From DASRDE01 sp035938175 (GTDB taxonomy: Bacteria; Vulcanimicrobiota; Vulcanimicrobiia; Vulcanimicrobiales; Vulcanimicrobiaceae): 64,000 nucleotides of DNA. The stretch covers positions 1-64,000 of the forward strand of contig DASZHD010000028.1 in NCBI GenBank assembly GCA_035938175.1, given 5' to 3'. Made by a program: the position numbers and the translations under genes. This document shows, piece by piece, positions 53,140-61,234 of this stretch (the stretch's first letter is position 1; each line of letters begins with the position of its first letter). The notes beneath the pieces were generated by a model that did no database searches, was not told the origin of the DNA, and saw nothing but the letters and a program-made list of their open reading frames with translations.

Positions 53140-54752
53140 TGCGGTATACCGCGCACGTCGACACATTTGCCTTCGACCGGCTGCCGGCCGCCGCGGACTG
53201 GCCCGATCTCATTTTCACCTTGCCGCAGCTGCAGTATCCGGCGCGGCTCAATTGCGCCGATCCGCTATTGGACCGTCACGTTCGCGAAGGAAACGGCAAT
53301 CGCCGGTGTATCGTCTCCCCAAACGGGACGTGGACGTACGAGCACCTCATGCGCACTGCAAACCGCATCGCACGCGTGCTTACCGAAGATTTGGGCGTCG
53401 TCACCGGCAATCGCGTCCTGCTGCGCGCACCCAATTCCCCGATGATGGCCGCATGCTGGTTTGCCGTCATGAAAGCCGGTGCGATTGCCGTGACGACGAT
53501 GCCGCTGTACCGCGCGGCCGAGCTCGGAAACATCATCGGTAAGGCGGAGATTCGGCACGCTCTGTGCGACGCGCGCCTGGGCGACGAACTTCGCATCGCA
53601 ACCGGCGGCCACCCCGGCTTTACGTCGCTCTTTTTCAACGAGGGCGATTTGGAAGAGCGCATGCAGCGCAAAGAAGATGACTTTGTAAATGCCGAGACGG
53701 CCGCGGACGACGTCGCGATCATCGGCTTCACCTCCGGAACCACGGGAAAACCAAAGGCGGCGATGCACTTCCATCGCGACATGCTCGCAACGTGCGATAC
53801 CTATGGTACGCACGTGCTCAAGGCAGAGCGCGGCGATCTGTTCATCGGAAGCCCGCCGCTGGGCTTCACGTTCGGGTTAGGCGGCTTGCTGCTGTTTCCG
53901 CTGTATATCGGCGCAGCGACGCTCCTGCTGGAGAAGGCGCCCCCGGAGGAATTGCTCGCAGCGATTGAATCGCACGGCGTAAACGTTGCGTTCACCGCGC
54001 CGATCGCCTACCGCGCGATGAGCGAAAACGCAACAAAATACGATCTTTCATCGCTGCGTACATGCGTGTCCGCCGGGGAGACGCTTCCGCGCTCCGTGTG
54101 GAACGCGTGGCACGAGCGCACGGGTATCAAGATTCTCGACGGCATCGGCAGCACGGAAATGCTGCATATCTTCATCGGATCGCCCGAAGAGGACGCGATT
54201 GCCGGATCAACGGGGCGCGCCGTACCCGGATATGTTGCACAAATTCACGACGACGACGGAAACGCTCTGCCGCCGGGAGAGGTGGGACGCCTTGCGGTGA
54301 AGGGCCCGACGGGATGCCGGTACCTGGACGACGATCGCCAACGAACGTACGTACGCGGCGGGTGGAACTATCCCGGCGACGCGTATCGCATCGATGAGGA
54401 CGGGTATTTTTACTACGTAGCGCGGATCGACGACATGATTATATCCGCGGGCTACAATATCTCGGGGCCGGAGGTCGAAGAAGCGTTGCTCGCCCACGCC
54501 GACGTCAAAGAATGCGCAGTCGTCGCGAAGCCGGATCCGGAACACCACACCAACATCGTAAAGGCGTACGTGGTGCTTGCAAACGCGCACGTGCCCCATG
54601 CATCGAAGTCTGCCGAACTGCAAGATTTCGTGCGATCGCGCATCGCGCCGTTCAAGACGCCGCGCGAAATCGAATTCGTCACGCAATTGCCGCGCACCGA
54701 GACCGGCAAAGTTCAGCGCTTTCGTTTGCGAGAGCAGGCCGCATCCGAATGA
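53139..54752 (+). CDS. Aryl-CoA ligase, benzoate/2-aminobenzoate-CoA ligase-like
   Basis: 537 residues from ATG 53139 (TGATG overlap with the dehydrogenase gene). An acyl-adenylate-forming enzyme that activates an aromatic acid to its CoA thioester with ATP. Motifs: GFTSGTTGKPKAAMHFHRDM (P-loop-like), PPLGFTFGLGGLLLFPLYIGA as in benzoate-CoA ligases, GIGSTEMLHIFIG, YVRGGWNYPGDAYRIDEDGY, RIDDMIISAGYNISGPEVEE, and the catalytic Lys in PRTETGKVQR. Its presence with the monooxygenase/reductase at 34473 points to anthranilate rather than plain benzoate (inference). A strong terminator follows. Confidence 0.93.
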   Translation: MRYTAHVDTFAFDRLPAAADWPDLIFTLPQLQYPARLNCADPLLDRHVREGNGNRRCIVSPNGTWTYEHLMRTANRIARVLTEDLGVVTGNRVLLRAPNSPMMAACWFAVMKAGAIAVTTMPLYRAAELGNIIGKAEIRHALCDARLGDELRIATGGHPGFTSLFFNEGDLEERMQRKEDDFVNAETAADDVAIIGFTSGTTGKPKAAMHFHRDMLATCDTYGTHVLKAERGDLFIGSPPLGFTFGLGGLLLFPLYIGAATLLLEKAPPEELLAAIESHGVNVAFTAPIAYRAMSENATKYDLSSLRTCVSAGETLPRSVWNAWHERTGIKILDGIGSTEMLHIFIGSPEEDAIAGSTGRAVPGYVAQIHDDDGNALPPGEVGRLAVKGPTGCRYLDDDRQRTYVRGGWNYPGDAYRIDEDGYFYYVARIDDMIISAGYNISGPEVEEALLAHADVKECAVVAKPDPEHHTNIVKAYVVLANAHVPHASKSAELQDFVRSRIAPFKTPREIEFVTQLPRTETGKVQRFRLREQAASE

Positions 54753-54814
54753 ACGACTAGCAACCGTTCCCCGCTCTCTTTACGAAACTCCATTTGCGCG
54801 GTATTCTGTAACGA

Positions 54815-54855
54815 CAAGCCGGTAGGGGCCTGCGCCCCGGACCGGCTTGCTTTTT
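54815..54855 (+). terminator. Intrinsic terminator after the CoA ligase, upstream of the chitinase
   Basis: CAAGCCGGT (54815-54823) pairs perfectly with ACCGGCTTG (54841-54849); inside, GGGGC (54825-54829) pairs with GCCCC (54834-54838). TTTTT follows at 54851-54855. Most simply the end of the ligase operon, but it lies only 33 nt before the chitinase start, so an attenuator role is also possible. Confidence 0.85.
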
Positions 54856-54887
54856 CTACGGCTGCAATTTACGTGGAGGGTCTGTGC

Positions 54888-56426
54888 ATGCGCCGATTCT
54901 ACCTTCTGTTTGCTATTGCGCTCGTATTCGCCGGATGCGGCGGCGGTTCGCAGAACGTGACGCCCGCGACGACGGAGCAGCAGCATCGCGCCGCCGCGCA
55001 AGCGTGCGCGCCGGCATGGCAGCAAAACGTGTACTATACTGCCGGCACGGTGGTGAGCTACAATGGCCACAACTACACCGCGCTGGTCAATCAAACAGAC
55101 TATGCCGGAAGCGGATATAATCCGACGGTAAATACGCTCTGGCAAGACGACGGACCGTGTGGAGCGGGAACTCCGTCCCCGAGTCCTTCACCGACGAAGA
55201 CGCCGTCGCATTCACCGAGTCCGTCGCCGACACCGACGTCGACACCATCCGGAAACTGTTATCCGGCTTGGAATAGCAGCACGGCGTACAACGGCGGCGC
55301 GAACGTTTCGTATGCGGGCGTCAACTACACCGCGGCATATTGGACGCAAGGTCAAAATCCGTCGACCAACAACGGGCCGCCGGGCAGCGGACAACCGTGG
55401 GTGAAGGATGGTCCGTGCGGAGGACCGACACCGACGCCTTCGCCGAATCACACTCCGACGCCGACTCCCAAGCCCACCAGCACGCCGACGGGACCGCCTC
55501 CGTCAGGATTCGTGTTTAGCCAGTACAAAGACACGTCGATCAACATGAACTGGAACAACAACGTGATCTCGACGGACGTCACCGGTTCGCAACAGCCGCT
55601 GGTAAACGTTATGCCGTCGCACAATACGGCAGTAACGCTGGCGTTTGCGACGGGGACGTGCGGATCGGAAAGCTGGGCAGGTGTATCCGGGCCGAGTTTA
55701 GCGAGCGCGAACATGTCGTCGTTCGTAAGCAGCGGCAAGTATTACATCATCTCAACCGGCGGCGCGAACGGCGTGTTCACGTGCCCAAGTACCGGCGGGT
55801 TCCTTTCGTTCATCAAGACGTATTACACGTCCAACATGCTCGGGGTCGATTTCGACATCGAGGGCGGGCAATCGCAGAGCGACATCGATAACCTCGTTGC
55901 CGACGTGCAAGCGGCCGAATCGACGTATCCGAAGATGCGGTTCAGTTTCACCATCGCCACGCTGGGCGGCAGTGCGAACCCGGCACTCAACCAGCTGGGC
56001 ATCGAGGTCGTGAACTCGATCAAGAGCCACGGCCTGGGCGGCAACTATACCATCAACCTGATGACCATGGACTACGGATCCGCGAATTCGAGCAATTGCG
56101 TCGTCGTGAACGGCGCCTGTGAAATGGGCCAATCCGCGGTGCAGGCGGCGAAGGATCTGAATTCCCAAGAAGGCATTCCGTATAGCCGGATCGAGCTGAC
56201 GCCGATGATCGGCGGCAACGATACGCAAGGCGAAACGTTCACGATTGCCGACGTTCAAACCGCGTCGAGCTTTGTGAAACAACAGGGCCTTGCAGGCGTG
56301 CACTTCTGGTCGTTCGATCGCGACGTCGACTGCGCGCCGGGCGCGGCTTCGCCCACGTGCAACAGCTACGGTCAGGCTGGGACGCTCGGGTTTACGAATG
56401 CGTTCATCAGCGACTTGGGACTGTAG
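54888..56426 (+). CDS. Modular GH18 chitinase-like lipoprotein with two CBM5/12-type modules
   Basis: 512 residues from ATG 54888 (GGAGGG at 54875-54880, 7-nt spacer). Lipobox FAGC at residue 17. Two chitin-binding-like modules follow: AWQQNVYYTAGTVVSYNGHN with YTALVNQ (about 44-92) and AWNSSTAYNGGANVSYAG with NYTAAYW (about 126-182), each ending WxxDGPC, separated by Ser/Pro/Thr linkers. The catalytic domain (about 208-512) contains GVDFDIEGG, the GH18 DxDxE signature with catalytic Glu325, then MRFSFTIATLGG, NLMTMDYG and GVHFWSFDRDVDC. It should hydrolyse chitin or chito-oligomers at the cell surface. Confidence 0.93.
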   Translation: MRRFYLLFAIALVFAGCGGGSQNVTPATTEQQHRAAAQACAPAWQQNVYYTAGTVVSYNGHNYTALVNQTDYAGSGYNPTVNTLWQDDGPCGAGTPSPSPSPTKTPSHSPSPSPTPTSTPSGNCYPAWNSSTAYNGGANVSYAGVNYTAAYWTQGQNPSTNNGPPGSGQPWVKDGPCGGPTPTPSPNHTPTPTPKPTSTPTGPPPSGFVFSQYKDTSINMNWNNNVISTDVTGSQQPLVNVMPSHNTAVTLAFATGTCGSESWAGVSGPSLASANMSSFVSSGKYYIISTGGANGVFTCPSTGGFLSFIKTYYTSNMLGVDFDIEGGQSQSDIDNLVADVQAAESTYPKMRFSFTIATLGGSANPALNQLGIEVVNSIKSHGLGGNYTINLMTMDYGSANSSNCVVVNGACEMGQSAVQAAKDLNSQEGIPYSRIELTPMIGGNDTQGETFTIADVQTASSFVKQQGLAGVHFWSFDRDVDCAPGAASPTCNSYGQAGTLGFTNAFISDLGL

Positions 56427-56432
56427 ATTGGC

Positions 56433-56500
56433 GTCACGCTGAGCCTGTCGAAGCGCGGCTGAACCGCTGTGTCACGCTGAGCCTGTCGAAGCGCGGCTGA
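56433..56500. repeat. Tandem pair of 30-bp intergenic repeats
   Basis: Positions 56433-56462 and 56471-56500 are identical (each begins GTCACGCTGAGCCTGTCGAA and ends GCGCGGCTGA), separated by 8 bp. The rest of 56501-56610 is non-coding and has no clear feature. A core like CTGAGCCTGTCGAAG is a common dispersed intergenic repeat in many bacteria; a degenerate relative seems to lie near 9681-9708. Confidence 0.8.
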
Positions 56501-56611
56501 GCCGGCCGAAGCCACCGCAAAATGTGGCCTCGCCCGGCTCCGCCGCGCCTCCGTGGTCCTGAGCCCCGTGTCGATCGTACGCCCCCGGTTCCTCAGTACC
56601 TAAAAAATTAG

Positions 56612-56640
56612 TTGACAACTCGGACCCCCTACGGTATCAT
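56612..56640 (+). promoter_or_regulatory. Near-consensus sigma70-type promoter
   Basis: TTGACA (56612-56617) and TATCAT (56635-56640) with a 17-bp spacer, the best promoter match noticed in the window. Start predicted near 56647, upstream of the TTG-started gene at 56685. Confidence 0.85.
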
Positions 56641-56687
56641 CAACTAAGAATTTAAGACTTCCCGCTGCTACTAGGGGGTCCGAGTTG
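56616..56687. repeat. Perfect 16-bp inverted repeat spanning promoter and start codon
   Basis: CAACTCGGACCCCCTA (56616-56631) is the exact reverse complement of TAGGGGGTCCGAGTTG (56672-56687). The left arm fills the promoter spacer, upstream of the transcription start; the right arm contains the Shine-Dalgarno AGGGGG (56673-56678) and the TTG start codon (56685-56687). Confidence 0.9.
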
Positions 56688-58777
56688 AGAAAGACGTTTG
56701 TCCTCTCGCTGGTTTTCGTTTTGTCTTTATGGGGTGGTGTCCGCGCGGCGGAGGGATTTCCGTCCACGTACATCGGCAATGTAGAAATTCCGGCGGCGCA
56801 GTCGGCACCCCCATCGACGGAACGCTGTCGAGTCTCGCGTGGAAGAGCGCGAAAGTCGTTCAATTGACATACAATTTGCGCGATTTAAAGCCGGCCGCCG
56901 AAACGACGTCGGTTTATCTCATGGCCGATGCGGCGTATTTATACGTCGGAATCGACGCCAAGCAAAGCATTCCGGTTCGCGCGACCGAGCACACCGACAT
57001 GGTCGGCTTGGACACGGACGACGAGTTTCAAATCGACTTGTGGCCCAACGGCACGAGCGGTTTCCGGTACAAGTTTACGTCCACGCCTATCGGCACGCAT
57101 TATGAGTACTCAACCGAGAACAACTCATTCGAACCCACATGGCAGTCGGCGGGCAAGATCGTTCCCGGCGGCTACGTCATCAACATGAAGATCCCGCTGG
57201 CCGTGATGCACGGCACCGGTTCGGGCGGATGGCGCGTGCAGCTCATTCGTTACGAGCCCGCCACCAATATTTCGTACGTCTGGAGCTACGGTCCCAATCA
57301 GCAAGGTTTCAATGACGTCAATTACTCCGGGCATGCGAACGGCTTGCCGCGGCTCGCAGCGTTAAAGGCAAAGCCGCGGATCGGATTCTACGCGCTCGGC
57401 TCGGCTGCGTCGCCCTCCGCCGGCGGATCGACCTCGCGCGCGGGTGCGGATTTTTCAGTGCCGCTCTTTTCGGGCACGTCGTTCGTAGGAACGATTCATC
57501 CTGATTTTTCGAACGTGGAAGTGGATCAGCAAACCATCTCGCCGACCGCTTTCCAGCGCATCTTCAACGAGGTGCGGCCATTCTTCACGCAGGGCGCAAA
57601 TTTCTATAACTATCCGAACGGCACGTGCGTCGGCTGCCCCGGGATCCTCGAGCTGTACACGCCGAACATTCCGACGCCGCGCGACGGTTACGCGGTCGAA
57701 GGCCAAAACGGGTTGTTCAGCTACGCAGCGTACGACGCCGTCGGCGCCTCGCGGCTCGATACCGCACAAGCGGTGAACTATGTTTCGCCCAACCAGCAAA
57801 CCTCGTTCGACGTGATGCGGACCAGCGCCGATCTTCCGGGCGTCCATGACGACATTACCGGATTCACGCTGCAGCACGATAATCTGAAGCACGTGTTTGA
57901 ATACGTCCGTTATGCCGACGATACCGGATCCGCCGTCGCGAACGGAAGGCAAGCGCAGCGATATGAGGCGGGCGCGGCGTACTACACGCCCAACAGCGGC
58001 GTTTACGCAGCGATCCGCAAGGTCGGCGAGTTCTTCAATCCGTTCGACGGCATCGTGCAGCATCCCGACATCGCCGGCTACGACGTCAACGCGTTCCGCG
58101 ACTTTAAGTTGAATCCGCAGGCGGCGATTACCGACGTGCAGATCAGCGGCAACCTGGATCGCTACCACGACCATACGGGCGTCTTGGACCAAACCGATAC
58201 CGGCGCATCGATCTCGGTCACGACGCGAACGCTATTCAATCTGCAAGCGTCGTCCGGGTCGTCGTATCTCTTGGTGCCGGCACAAGGATCCGTTCCGGCG
58301 GTTTTTGCGCCGGTCAATCAGCAAGGCGTGCAATTATCATATAATCTCAACAGCAACGCGCCCGACTGGATATCGTTCAACACCGGGCGCTTTGGGCCGG
58401 GCACGCTGCATTCGTGGTCGCGCACCGCTTCGCTGCATTTGGGCGCGCGCGGCTTGGTAACGCTCGAGGCCGATGACACGGACCAGTTTACCGATGCGGG
58501 ATCCCGGTATACCCAGTGGCTCGAGCGGTTCAGTTACGCGTACCAGAGCGGAGCGAATCAGTCGTTTGCAATCGGCGTGCGCCGCATTATCGGCACACCA
58601 CCGGAACTTTCGGGCACGCCGGCGTTCGTCGACGGCTGGAATCTCTCGGCGGCGTTCCACCGCAAAGTGCCCGGCGGAGAAATCTATATGGTGTACGGCG
58701 ACGCCGCCGCGTTTTCAACCGCGCCGCAGTTCATTGTCAAATGGATACGCTACGTGGGAGCCGACAAGGGAACGTAG
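56685..58777 (+). CDS. CBM9/DUF5916-like outer-membrane protein, frameshifted near the N-terminus
   Basis: Starts at TTG 56685 with AGGGGG 6 nt upstream: RKTFVLSLVFVLSLWGGVRA is a signal peptide, then AEGFPSTYIGNVEIPAAQSA. At the C5 tract 56808-56812 the frame must shift by -1 (or one C is missing) to continue as PIDGTLSSLAWKSAKVVQL, the start of a CBM9-like domain (to about residue 230). After that comes a long barrel-like region similar to the C-terminal DUF5916 domain (ADFSVPLFSGTSFVGTIHPD, then VEVDQQTISP and FFTQGANFY). Joined, the protein has about 697 residues. The downstream frame has no start with a good ribosome-binding site, so the two parts are one gene. Either a sequencing error, a real frameshift, or slippage at the C tract. 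Confidence 0.8.
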
Positions 58778-58838
58778 CTGTCACCGGGGTTCTATAGTAT
58801 AGTGAAGTAAAACTCCACCGTACCGGAGGACCCGATAC

Positions 58839-59462
58839 ATGCTCCGATTCGTATGTGCCTTGGCTGTGGCGTCGATGGCGCTTACCGCCGTCGCCGCGGC
58901 CGATCAAGATCAAACCTATACCGGGCCGCTTAGTGCATCAGAAACGGCATTCGTTCAAAGCGTAAGAACCGACCTCACCAAGCGTTTTCCAACCGCCGCC
59001 GATGCCGAAAAAGCCGGCTACGTGCGGTACACGAACCCCGATGAAACGGGCGCAATTAGTTATGCAAATTTGCATTGGACCTCGACCGATCCCACGACCC
59101 CAAGTCAGCTTTGGTACGACAAGAGCGGGAAATTGATGGGCGCCGATTTTTCGGTTCCGTATACGAAAGGCCAACGCCCGAATCTCTTCGGCGTAAATCC
59201 CGGCCGCTGGTACGAGTTTGACGATCACGTGCATTACGTGCTGCGCGATCCCGCCACGGGGAAGATGACCTACGATAAATACATCATGGCTCCGGTATTC
59301 AAAAAGGCGGGTGGAGACCCGGCGCATCCGACCATCGACGATTTAGTGAGAATGCATAAGGCGCAAACGGCACAGGACGTGGCGACCGTCTTCGATATGC
59401 CGTCGATTTGGGATTTGGTCGTGTGGCTGCAGACGCCGCCGAAAGGCGAATTCCACTACTAG
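58839..59462 (+). CDS. Secreted protein of unknown function
   Basis: 207 residues, with GGAGGA at 58825-58830 and an 8-nt spacer. A signal peptide of about 21 residues ends AVAAADQ. The mature protein is soluble, about 185 residues, with many aromatic residues and a Tyr/Trp/His-rich core (WYEFDDHVHYVLRDPATGKM, NPGRW). No family was recognised. A TATAGT element at 58793-58798 may be a -10 box, so it may have its own promoter; the preceding gene ends 61 bp upstream. The next gene is convergent. Confidence 0.75.
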   Translation: MLRFVCALAVASMALTAVAAADQDQTYTGPLSASETAFVQSVRTDLTKRFPTAADAEKAGYVRYTNPDETGAISYANLHWTSTDPTTPSQLWYDKSGKLMGADFSVPYTKGQRPNLFGVNPGRWYEFDDHVHYVLRDPATGKMTYDKYIMAPVFKKAGGDPAHPTIDDLVRMHKAQTAQDVATVFDMPSIWDLVVWLQTPPKGEFHY

Positions 59463-59471
59463 CGCCGGCGT

Positions 59472-60830
59472 TTACGTGACGGCGGGCTGCTCCAAAAATG
59501 GCCACGCGCGTTGTGCGTGTGCCGTGAACAGATACACGATGCAGCCCGCCGCCAGTGTCGCGACGCCGAAGCCGATCGCTTTCCAACCCGAATTGTAAAA
59601 GACGTACAGCCAGCCGACCAGCGCGATCAGCGGCGGCAGCGGATAAAGCCACATACGAAACGGCGGATGCTCTCCGCGCGAACGCATTACCAGCAGCGCG
59701 ACGATCTGCGCTATACCTTGAATCAGCACGATACCGGTCGTCAAATACGTAATGACGTCGTTGAGCGAGAACAGCGAGAAGGGCAGCGTGCACGCGCCGA
59801 TGATCAGCACCGAGACCGACGGGAAGCGCCCCGTCGGATGCAGCGTCGCAAAGGGCTTCAAGAATTCGCCGCCGACCGCCGCCGCGTAGGGGATACGCGC
59901 GAAGCCGGCCAGACTGCCGTAGGCTGAAGCAAACGCCGTGACCAAAATCATGAAGGTCACGAATTTCGCTTGCCACGGGCCCCACGAATGCGAGACTATC
60001 GTTGCCGCGATAAACTGCGCGTTCGGCGCGACGTCGCCGGGGTTCTTGCCCACTAACTGCTGCCACGGCACGGTAACCAGAACCGAAAGCTGCAGGCCGA
60101 TATAGAGCAGCGCCAGCACGATAATCGAGACGATGATCGACCGCGGGATCGTTCTGAGCGGTTCGATGACTTCGTCGCCCATCAGCGCGCTCTGACTGTA
60201 GCCGGCATAATCGTACATTGTGATGACGAGCGCCTGACCCAACCCGAAGATGAAACCGATGCCGAACGAAAGGGGGCGCCCCAGGGCGAACGCCTGATGA
60301 AAGTTCGGATGCGAGAGTCCCGCGACGATAATCAGCAGCAGCGTGCCCGTCGCGGCCAAGAAAAAGACGAAGCTGAGCCGTTCCAACACCGTGACTTTTC
60401 GGTACACGAGGACGATCGTAACGATTCCCATGCCGACGGCGAGAGCGTCGTGTGCGATGGGCTGCGCGAGCACGGGAAAAAGGAACGCAGCGTAGTTTGC
60501 AAAGCCGATGTACCCGCTCGCGATGATCAGCGCCGCGTAAAAGACGAACTGCCAATTGAAAAGAAAGGCCAATAACCGGCCCCAGCCCTCGCGGCCGAAA
60601 ATCTCTCGCAGGTAAATGTACGTGCCGCCCGATCCCGGGTAGCGGGAACTGAGCTCCGCCCAGACGAGGCCGTCGCACATCGACACCAGTGCGCCGGCGA
60701 TCCAGCCGATCAGCGAGAGTGGACCGTTCAAATAGGAGAGAACGAGCGGCAAGGTGATGAGCGGTCCGATCCCGATCATCGTAATCATATTGACCGAGAT
60801 CGCGCCGCGCAGGCCGATTCCGCGAATCAC
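59472..60830 (-). CDS. APC-superfamily amino acid permease
   Basis: 452 residues from GTG 60830, overlapping the RidA stop as GTGA. About 12 membrane segments. The N-terminal MITMIGIGPLITLPLVLSYL resembles the unwound first helix with G-x-G motif of APC transporters, and SSRYPGSGGTYIYLREIFG is the classical second motif. These proteins import amino acids or polyamines by proton coupling. Its coupling to RidA and a sodium:solute symporter suggests a nitrogen-compound uptake operon; specificity unknown. Confidence 0.9.
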   Translation of the reverse strand: MIRGIGLRGAISVNMITMIGIGPLITLPLVLSYLNGPLSLIGWIAGALVSMCDGLVWAELSSRYPGSGGTYIYLREIFGREGWGRLLAFLFNWQFVFYAALIIASGYIGFANYAAFLFPVLAQPIAHDALAVGMGIVTIVLVYRKVTVLERLSFVFFLAATGTLLLIIVAGLSHPNFHQAFALGRPLSFGIGFIFGLGQALVITMYDYAGYSQSALMGDEVIEPLRTIPRSIIVSIIVLALLYIGLQLSVLVTVPWQQLVGKNPGDVAPNAQFIAATIVSHSWGPWQAKFVTFMILVTAFASAYGSLAGFARIPYAAAVGGEFLKPFATLHPTGRFPSVSVLIIGACTLPFSLFSLNDVITYLTTGIVLIQGIAQIVALLVMRSRGEHPPFRMWLYPLPPLIALVGWLYVFYNSGWKAIGFGVATLAAGCIVYLFTAHAQRAWPFLEQPAVT

Positions 60831-61234
60831 GTCTGTGCGCCGTTTCCTATTACTGCCGTCGCCTCGATCTCCACTTTCGCCTCGTCTTCCAACAGCGCCG
60901 CCACTTGGACCAGCGCCATCGCGGGCATCGCGTCGCCCAAAATCTCGCGATAGAGCGTGCCCAGCCGCTTGCGCGCCGCGCGGTATTCGTGCTTGTCCGT
61001 CACGTACCAAGTCAGGCGGACCAGGTCGCCCGGCGCACCTCCCGCCTCTCGAAGAATTTCGGCAATATTCCGGAGCGCTTGAGCGGCCTGTTCCGCAAAA
61101 TCCGAAGAAACGATCGTCTCGGACTCGTTCCAGCCGATTTGCCCGGCGATAAAAACAAGGTCGCCTCGCGCGGCAATCGCGTTGCTGTAACCTCTGGGCT
61201 CTTTCCAGGACTTGGGTTGTATGGTTCGCTTCAT
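60827..61234 (-). CDS. RidA (YjgF/YER057c/UK114) family protein
   Basis: 135 residues from ATG 61234, overlapping the symporter TGA as ATGA. Rid-family features: SNAIAARGDLVFIAGQIGWN, EQAAQALRNIAEILREAGG, DLVRLTWYVTD, YREILGDAMPAMALVQVAALLEDEAKVEIEATAVI. The canonical catalytic Arg usually lies in an SR-x-C/V stretch; here the corresponding place reads MPAMALVQVAAL, so it may belong to a Rid subgroup other than archetypal RidA and might not deaminate 2-aminoacrylate. Coupled on both sides to transporter genes. Confidence 0.9.
   Translation of the reverse strand: MKRTIQPKSWKEPRGYSNAIAARGDLVFIAGQIGWNESETIVSSDFAEQAAQALRNIAEILREAGGAPGDLVRLTWYVTDKHEYRAARKRLGTLYREILGDAMPAMALVQVAALLEDEAKVEIEATAVIGNGAQT

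Noticed and set aside
60831..61010. Upstream start for the APC permease at 61010
   Set aside because: The added 60 residues are highly charged and lie inside the RidA gene; GTG 60830 overlaps the RidA stop in a coupled junction.
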